This document shows, piece by piece, positions 13,651 to 15,338 of a stretch of 15,338 bases of DNA (positions are counted from its first letter, which is position 1; the number at the start of each line of letters is the position of its first letter). A program made the translations under genes and the position numbers. The notes beneath the pieces were generated by a model that was not told where the DNA came from, made no database searches, and saw only the letters and a program-made list of their open reading frames with translations. Origin of the DNA: Calditrichia bacterium (lineage in GTDB: Bacteria > Calditrichota > Calditrichia > RBG-13-44-9 > J075); contig JACKAP010000029.1 of NCBI GenBank assembly GCA_020635015.1, positions 1 to 15,338 on the forward strand, read 5' to 3'.

Positions 13651-14406
13651 CTATTCAGCTTTGATTGCGATCAAGGAGGCGAAGTTGAAGCACTGGTACC
13701 ACACCTTACTCCGCTCGAATCCCGCTTCGCGGAGGCGCCGGCGATGGGTTTCCAGCGGTTCCGGAATCAGCACCTTCTCCGGAGCGCTGCGTTTCCGGCT
13801 GATCTCCAATTCACTGTATCCGCGGTTTTTTCTGAAGGCATGATGCATCTCGGTATATAGTTCCTGGAAGCGGGCATTATCCTGCACAATTTGTTCGGAA
13901 AGCACCAGGATGCCACCCGGCAACAGGCCCCGGCAGATTCGCTGCAGTAAGTCCGGCCGGTCTTTCTCCGGAAGAAATTGTAAGGTGAAATTAAGCACCA
14001 CCATCGCGGCCTTTTCGATCGGCACATCGCGGATATCCCCACACACCAGCAGTACCGGAGCGGTTGAATTGTCTGCTGCCAGGATCTCACGGCAGCGGGT
14101 GGTCATCGCCGGTGAATTGTCTACGGCAATGATCCGGCAGCCGGGGTGACTGAGTTGCCGGCGCATCGCCAGGGTGGCGGTGCCCAGCGAACAGCCCAGG
14201 TCGTAATAATTGGCTTCCGGGCGGGCAAAGCGCTCGCACAACAAGCCGGTCATATCCACAATCTCCTGATAACCCGGCACCGAGCGGCGGATCATATCCG
14301 GGAAAACATCCACCACGTTCTCGTCGAATTGAAAATCAGCAATCTCCGACAATGGTCCGGCATAGCTATCGTCAGGAGTTTGGAATGTGTCGCCAGGCGA
14401 TTTCAT
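13651..14406 (-). CDS. cmoA: CmoA: carboxy-S-adenosyl-L-methionine synthase
   Basis: Cytoplasmic enzyme that converts S-adenosylmethionine and prephenate to carboxy-SAM, which CmoB uses to make 5-oxyacetyluridine at the wobble position of certain tRNAs. The 251 residues match the family's usual length. The match to the E. coli protein, recalled from memory, runs end to end: FDENVVDVFPDMIRRSVPGY, motif I YYDLGCSLGTATL (67-79), AVDNSPAM with acidic D96, VVLNFTLQFL (136-145), GYSELEISRKRS (196-207) and the end WYQCFNFASLIAIKAE. The SELEIS-KRS motif with its arginine marks CmoA against ordinary methyltransferases. The ATG at 14406 has no strong ribosome site; an in-frame stop lies just upstream, so it is the first possible start. 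A TATATT at 14439-14434 may be its -10 box. cmoB is not in this window. Confidence 0.95.
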   Translation of the reverse strand: MKSPGDTFQTPDDSYAGPLSEIADFQFDENVVDVFPDMIRRSVPGYQEIVDMTGLLCERFARPEANYYDLGCSLGTATLAMRRQLSHPGCRIIAVDNSPAMTTRCREILAADNSTAPVLLVCGDIRDVPIEKAAMVVLNFTLQFLPEKDRPDLLQRICRGLLPGGILVLSEQIVQDNARFQELYTEMHHAFRKNRGYSELEISRKRSAPEKVLIPEPLETHRRRLREAGFERSKVWYQCFNFASLIAIKAE

Positions 14407-14480
14407 GCATTACCGTGATATTTTGAACGGAAGAATATACGCAATGGAGGGCAAATGTGAAATAAGTTTCAATTTTTTTT

Positions 14481-14649
14481 GCCACGATTTTACGCGAATG
14501 TGCCCGAATGCTCAGCCGGAGCGGCGCAGCATCGATAGATCCCTCGGAATGACACAACGCCGTCATTTCGAACATCGGTTGTGAGAAATTTTTAACAGCA
14601 CAATACTTCTATTCATGTACAGTTGCAGCCATTCGCGTCAATTCGTGGC
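14481..14649. repeat. Nested dispersed-repeat unit in the cmoA upstream gap
   Basis: The outer arms 14481-14499 (GCCACGATTTTACGCGAAT) and 14631-14649 are inverted repeats matching at 17 of 19 positions. Inside lies a second repeat-like text with GATCCCTCGGAATGAC, then GTCATTTCGAAC and TGAGAAATTT (about 14539-14590), including the small dyad AATGAC/GTCATT (14548-14553 and 14562-14567). The gap 14407-14736 otherwise holds only the terminator of the next gene and AT-rich sequence before cmoA. Confidence 0.7.
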
Positions 14650-14675
14650 AAAAAAAGGCCGGTCCAAAACCGGCC
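14650..14675 (-). terminator. Intrinsic terminator of the four-helix membrane protein gene
   Basis: A hairpin with arms GGCCGGT (14657-14663) and ACCGGCC (14669-14675) and a five-base loop is followed on the minus strand by seven T (complement of A 14650-14656). It lies about 60 bp beyond the stop codon of the gene at 14737-15147. Confidence 0.85.
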
Positions 14676-14736
14676 CCTGATGTCTGTTTCATACAGTATT
14701 CAAACCGAAGTCCCCAAGCCAACATCCTAGATCAAT

Positions 14737-15147
14737 TCACTCTCGCCCCAGCAGCCAGCCGATCACGCCTCCGGCAAGGCTAAACCGAATGGTCGTGACG
14801 GCCGCATCGACCAGCACGGCGGGTAATGTCGACATGGTAGTGGTGCCGTACATGGTCAAATTAATCGCCAGACCGATCAGCAGCCCGATCACTGCACCGC
14901 CTTTGACCCCTCCCTTCAGGGTCTTGATGGTGGCCCAACGCTGGAAGATATAGGTGATCAGCACCGCCGCGCAGAGTTCACCGAGAAAGATTGCCCACAT
15001 CAGCGGCTCCGCCCGATAAACATTGGCGGAAGTCCCGGCTGCTTCATTGAAAAAACTTTCCAGCAGTCCCACATAGAACACGGCACCCAGAATAAACAGC
15101 GTAACCCCGCCGGCAGCGGCGGCCAACGACAGTTTCTTTATGTCCAT
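14737..15147 (-). CDS. Small four-helix integral membrane protein
   Basis: A 136-residue hydrophobic protein with four predicted membrane helices: about 7-27 (LSLAAAAGGVTLFILGAVFY), 48-68 (PLMWAIFLGELCAAVLITYI), 79-100 (GGAVIGLLIGLAINLTMYG) and 109-133 (LVDAAVTTIRFSLAGGVIGW). Glycine-rich helix ends and the pattern KGGVKGGAVIGL before helix 3 recall, from memory, an uncharacterised membrane-protein family of Bacteroidota; I cannot name a function. The ATG at 15147 is chosen because AGGAGAAGG lies a few bases upstream; the longer in-frame start at 15258 would add about 37 residues without support. It has its own terminator and a candidate promoter, so it is probably a single-gene unit not linked to cmoA. 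Confidence 0.85.
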   Translation of the reverse strand: MDIKKLSLAAAAGGVTLFILGAVFYVGLLESFFNEAAGTSANVYRAEPLMWAIFLGELCAAVLITYIFQRWATIKTLKGGVKGGAVIGLLIGLAINLTMYGTTTMSTLPAVLVDAAVTTIRFSLAGGVIGWLLGRE

Positions 15148-15229
15148 AATACCTTCTCCTGCACTAAATAATGATGATGTGGCCCTGCCGATCAGCACCG
15201 GAAAGGCCGGGATTAGTGAACCTCGAGAA

Positions 15230-15258
15230 ATATTACAGGTTTTGGAGGAAATAAACAA
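15230..15258 (-). promoter_or_regulatory. Candidate promoter of the four-helix membrane protein gene
   Basis: Minus-strand TTGTTT (15258-15253), 17-base spacer, TAATAT (15235-15230) with TG directly before it. The leader would be about 75 bases. The boxes are partial matches only. Confidence 0.35.
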
Positions 15259-15278
15259 ACTTCAGGAGGGAATTTTTT

Positions 15279-15297
15279 GCCACGAATTTACGCTAAT
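15279..15297. repeat. Third copy of the GCCACGAATTTACG repeat
   Basis: GCCACGAATTTACGCTAAT at this place is a close copy of the arms at 14481-14499 and 14631-14649. It directly precedes the heptamer tract at the window edge, which suggests another repeat block continues beyond the window. Confidence 0.65.
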
Positions 15298-15300
15298 GTT

Positions 15301-15338
15301 AGTTGTCAGTTGTCAGTTGTCAGTTGTCAGTTGTCAGT
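15301..15338. repeat. Heptamer tandem repeat (AGTTGTC)x5
   Basis: Five perfect copies of AGTTGTC and a partial AGT, cut by the window edge. It is the same unit as the first unit of the tract at 671-711. Confidence 0.9.

Noticed and set aside
1..15338. tRNA or rRNA genes, insertion sequences with a transposase, toxin-antitoxin or phage genes
   Set aside because: None was recognised by eye in either strand. The repeats present lack any encoded transposase.

Overview
All ten genes I can support in this window lie on the minus strand; I found no convincing gene on the plus strand. The genes suggest a Gram-negative bacterium of the FCB group (Bacteroidota, Calditrichota or KSB1-like, probably an environmental or uncultivated lineage). 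The reasons are a lipoprotein with the SDDSTSP start typical of that group, a TonB-dependent receptor with an N-terminal carboxypeptidase-regulatory-like domain, and two giant periplasmic propeller sensor kinases. This assignment is inference. The spacers are full of short tandem and inverted repeats.

Reading in the direction of transcription, from high to low coordinates: a small four-helix membrane protein with its own terminator (15147-14737); cmoA, carboxy-SAM synthase for tRNA wobble uridine modification (14406-13651); a small lipoprotein with a strong terminator (13343-12849); a TonB-dependent outer-membrane receptor (12658-10385) followed 19 bases later by a small multi-pass membrane protein (10365-10012); then two copies of one design of two-component system. 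The first is HK2 (9839-5790) with RR2 (5410-4787). The second is a previously easy-to-miss 39-residue hydrophobic ORF (4337-4218) ending one base before HK1 (4216-869), followed by RR1 (653-33).

Each kinase has a signal peptide, about 14 propeller-blade repeats, a Y_Y_Y domain, one membrane helix, and a HisKA_3 plus HATPase_c kinase core in the cytoplasm. Each response regulator is a receiver plus LuxR/NarL-type helix-turn-helix. The layout resembles the hybrid propeller sensors (HTCS) of Bacteroides, but receiver and DNA-binding domain are on a separate protein of a different family. The neighbouring TonB receptor, lipoprotein and inner-membrane protein may be what these sensors control; that link rests only on proximity.

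The points most worth checking are: the small ORF translationally coupled to HK1; a roughly 155-residue extra domain inside the HK2 propeller; 8-bp tandem repeats inside the 5' end of HK2 that would shift frame if their number changed; an inserted loop in the HK1 dimerisation domain; a 17-bp dyad in the HK1 leader; and a dense set of dispersed repeats that has entered the kinase-regulator spacer of both systems.
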